From Paracoccaceae bacterium (lineage in GTDB: Bacteria; Pseudomonadota; Alphaproteobacteria; Rhodobacterales; Rhodobacteraceae): 7,741 nucleotides of DNA. The notes beneath the pieces are model-generated. The model was not told where the DNA came from. It searched no databases and saw only the letters and a list, made by a program, of their open reading frames with translations. Numbering within the stretch: position 1 is the stretch's first letter; each line of letters begins with the position of its first letter. The stretch covers positions 1 through 7,741 of the forward strand of contig RFUP01000098.1 in the NCBI GenBank assembly GCA_009922885.1, read 5' to 3'. The position numbers and the translations under genes are program-made. Shown here one piece after another: positions 5,947 through 7,741 of the stretch.

Positions 5947-6966
5947 TTGAGCCGACAGGATCACCGACCGCTGACGCTGCGCGATGTCTCGGAGGCCTCC
6001 GGTGTCTCGGAAATGACCGTAAGCCGCGTGCTCCGCAATCGGGGCGATGTGTCGGATGCCACCCGCGAACGCGTTCTGAACGCCGCCAAGCGCTTGGGCT
6101 ATGTGCCGAACAAGATCGCAGGCGCTTTGGCGAGCCAACGCGTCAATCTCGTGGCGGTCATCATTCCGTCGCTCTCGAACATGGTCTTCCCCGAAGTGCT
6201 CTCGGGCATCAGCCGCGTTCTCGAAACCACCGATCTCCAGCCTGTTGTCGGCGTCACTGATTACTTGCCCGAGAAAGAGGAAAAGGTGCTCTACGAGATG
6301 CTCTCGTGGCGCCCCTCCGGTGTGATTATCGCAGGCCTTGAGCACTCGGAGGCTTCCCGCGCCATGCTGAAAGCCTCCGGGATTCCCGTAGTCGAAATCA
6401 TGGATACCGATGGCGAACCCGTGGATGCGATGGTGGGCATCAGCCACCGCCGCGCCGGGCGCGAGATGGGCGAGGCGATCATCAAGGCGGGCTACCGCCG
6501 CATCGGCTTCCTTGGCACCAAAATGCCGCTCGATCACCGCGCCCGCAAACGCTTCGAAGGCCTCACGCAGGCCTTGGCCAAGGGCGGCGTAGAAGTCGCG
6601 GATCAGGAATTCTACTCGGGCGGATCGGCATTGGCGAAAGGCCGCGAGATGACCGCAGCCTTGCTGGAACGCACACCCGATCTCGATTTCCTCTACTACT
6701 CCAACGACATGATCGGCGCAGGCGGCCTCCTCTACCTCATCGAAAAAGGCTACGACATCCCGGGCCGCATCGGCCTCGCGGGCTTCAACGGCGTGGAGCT
6801 TCTCCAAGGCCTGCCCCGCCGCCTCGCCACGATGGACGCCTGCCGCGAGGAAATCGGCCGCCGCGCCGCTGAAATCATCGCGGCCAAAGTCCGCGGCGAA
6901 GAGGCAGAGGGCGAAGTGATCCTCCGCCCGACCATCTCGCCCGGCGATACCCTGCGGGCATCGTGA
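5947..6966 (+). CDS. LacI-family transcriptional regulator, GntR (gluconate repressor)-like
   Basis: The 339-residue protein has an N-terminal LacI helix-turn-helix (about 9-54: LTLRDVSEASGVSEMTVSRVL, continuing to GYVPN), a hinge helix NKIAGALAS (55-63), then a periplasmic-binding-protein-like effector domain. Several stretches resemble E. coli GntR as I recall it: IIPSLSNMVFPEVLSGI, LSWRPSGVIIAGLEH and GIPVVEIMD. A sugar-acid effector such as gluconate is thus plausible, not shown. The start is TTG at 5947, seven bases after AGGAGG (5934-5939); the next in-frame ATG (6013) would cut the helix-turn-helix. No sugar-acid transport or catabolic gene is in view, so any regulon is elsewhere. Its stop overlaps the GTG start of the glycosylase gene by four bases (GTGA), which suggests translational coupling. 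Confidence 0.92.
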   Translation: MSRQDHRPLTLRDVSEASGVSEMTVSRVLRNRGDVSDATRERVLNAAKRLGYVPNKIAGALASQRVNLVAVIIPSLSNMVFPEVLSGISRVLETTDLQPVVGVTDYLPEKEEKVLYEMLSWRPSGVIIAGLEHSEASRAMLKASGIPVVEIMDTDGEPVDAMVGISHRRAGREMGEAIIKAGYRRIGFLGTKMPLDHRARKRFEGLTQALAKGGVEVADQEFYSGGSALAKGREMTAALLERTPDLDFLYYSNDMIGAGGLLYLIEKGYDIPGRIGLAGFNGVELLQGLPRRLATMDACREEIGRRAAEIIAAKVRGEEAEGEVILRPTISPGDTLRAS

Positions 6967-7741
6967 GCCTGCCGCGCATCTCCAACGAAACCGCCCGCGC
7001 GATCTTTCTGGATCGCCACGGCCTCGCCGAAACACCCCAAGGCGCGGATGCCGCGTCGCTTCTGCGGCAGCTGGGCTTTGTCCAGATCGACAGTATCGCC
7101 ACCGTCGAACGCGCCCACCATATGATCCTCTGGGCGCGCCGCCCTTCCTACCGCCCCGCGATGCTCGACAAGCTGCACAGCAAAGCCGATGTCTTCGAGC
7201 ACTGGACGCATGATGCCAGCGCCATTCCCATCGAATACTACCCCTATTGGCGGCTCAAATTCGCCCGCGACGTCGAGGGCATCGTCGAAATGATGCTCGA
7301 TGCGACGAGCAAGTTTGATGAGCCGTTGACTGATAGTCGGCTGTTCGCATGGCATGCCGCGTTATTCCCCGCCGGCCGCAGTGGCATGTCCCAAATCGCC
7401 GTAGGCATGTGGCGTCCGGAAGAAGCCGGCGACATGAAGGTTGTGTCTGGCCCTCTCGGTCGGGAGCGAGTTCATTTCGAGGCTCCGGAGGCCAAACGTC
7501 TCGACATCGAGATGCAAGCCTTTCTTGAGTGGTTCAATAGACCATCGGCAATTGACCCTGTCTTGAAGGCAGGGGTTGCCCACCTCTGGTTTGTCACGAT
7601 ACACCCCTTCGAAGACGGTAACGGTCGAATCGCACGGGCAATCGCCGATATGGCTCTTGCCCGAGCTGATCGAACAACCGATCGCTTCTACAGCATGTCT
7701 TCACAGATCGCAGCCGACCGCAAGGAGTACTACCGAGAGCT
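6963..7741 (+). CDS. Chimeric open frame: AlkX/YcaQ-type DNA glycosylase N terminus joined to a Fic-domain C terminus (3' incomplete)
   Basis: One uninterrupted frame starts at GTG 6963, inside the regulator's stop, and runs off the window after 259 codons. Residues 1-103 match the winged-helix DNA glycosylase family of YcaQ/AlkX, which unhooks DNA interstrand crosslinks. The segment LGFVQIDSIATVERAHHMILW (37-57) includes Q41-I-D43, the QxD catalytic motif of AlkX-type enzymes; HWTHDASAIPIEYYPYWR follows. Full-length members have about 360-400 residues, so most of the enzyme is missing. From about residue 104 the sequence becomes a Fic protein. Such a fusion is not a domain architecture I know, and codon choice changes at the join. 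I read the native gene as broken at about 7272 rather than as a designed two-domain protein, but the frame is open and could in principle be translated. Confidence 0.7.
   Translation, partial: MSLPRISNETARAIFLDRHGLAETPQGADAASLLRQLGFVQIDSIATVERAHHMILWARRPSYRPAMLDKLHSKADVFEHWTHDASAIPIEYYPYWRLKFARDVEGIVEMMLDATSKFDEPLTDSRLFAWHAALFPAGRSGMSQIAVGMWRPEEAGDMKVVSGPLGRERVHFEAPEAKRLDIEMQAFLEWFNRPSAIDPVLKAGVAHLWFVTIHPFEDGNGRIARAIADMALARADRTTDRFYSMSSQIAADRKEYYRE
7272..7741 (+). other. Fic (AMP-transferase) domain segment lacking its own N terminus
   Basis: From about 7272 the translation begins VEGIVEMMLDATSKF and contains EPLTDSRLFAWHAALFPAG, then VSGPLGRERVHFEAP (residues 161-175 of the fused frame) and the Fic signature HPFEDGNGRIAR (214-225) with its catalytic histidine. 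Fic proteins mostly transfer AMP to hydroxyl groups of target proteins. The arrangement resembles DUF4172-Fic proteins, whose N-terminal part, including the (S/T)xxxE(G/N) inhibitory helix of class II Fic proteins, would precede this segment and is absent. The active-site motif itself is intact. The C-terminal end lies beyond the window, and the codon use is visibly less G/C-biased than in the neighbouring genes. Confidence 0.8.

Noticed and set aside
5932..7035. Minus-strand open frame (367 codons) opposite the LacI-type gene
   Set aside because: Shadow of a clear LacI-family regulator; no domain pattern and it crosses the regulator promoter and the next gene start.

Overview
The window looks like a high-GC alphaproteobacterial chromosome fragment, most likely from the Rhodobacteraceae (Roseobacter/Rhodobacter type). 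This rests on the G/C-rich third codon positions, the stand-alone MnmD methyltransferase with a separate MnmC-type oxidoreductase, and the general look of the proteins. No taxonomic marker was searched, so the assignment is inference.

Layout: positions 1 to about 115 carry, on the minus strand, a fragment of a different gene that resembles a phage or plasmid primase-polymerase. It abuts, in another frame, the broken N-terminal part of an MnmC-type FAD oxidoreductase (105-461, minus). Diverging from this are mnmD (535-1203) and a DMT/EamA permease (1206-2084). The permease converges, over a hairpin, on a large lytic transglycosylase (2143-4083, minus). That gene diverges from dapA (4222-5097), whose stop codon overlaps the apparent start of a gamma-glutamylcyclotransferase-like gene (5094-5495). 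A small ribbon-helix-helix protein (5550-5741), a minus-strand tRNA-Arg(CCT) with a good promoter, and a LacI/GntR-type regulator (5947-6966) follow. The regulator overlaps by four bases the start of an AlkX/YcaQ-type DNA glycosylase, which after about 103 codons runs in frame into the C-terminal part of a Fic protein that continues off the window.

Most genes are ordinary housekeeping functions: wobble uridine modification of tRNA, peptidoglycan turnover, lysine and diaminopimelate synthesis, and a tRNA for a rare arginine codon. dapA and the lytic transglycosylase both relate to peptidoglycan and share one divergent intergenic region, but the sequence shows no further link.

The unusual points are the two junctions at the window ends, where the Rhodobacteraceae-like block of about 7.1 kb is joined to unrelated, less GC-rich coding sequence with both native genes broken, and a 13-base identity between the lacI-type leader, including its Shine-Dalgarno sequence, and the complement of the neighbouring tRNA-Arg anticodon arm. 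The junctions could be real recombination or chimeric library or assembly joins; sequence alone cannot decide. I see no clear undescribed multi-gene system, CRISPR array, insertion sequence or riboswitch. No gene-free stretch exceeds 140 bases.
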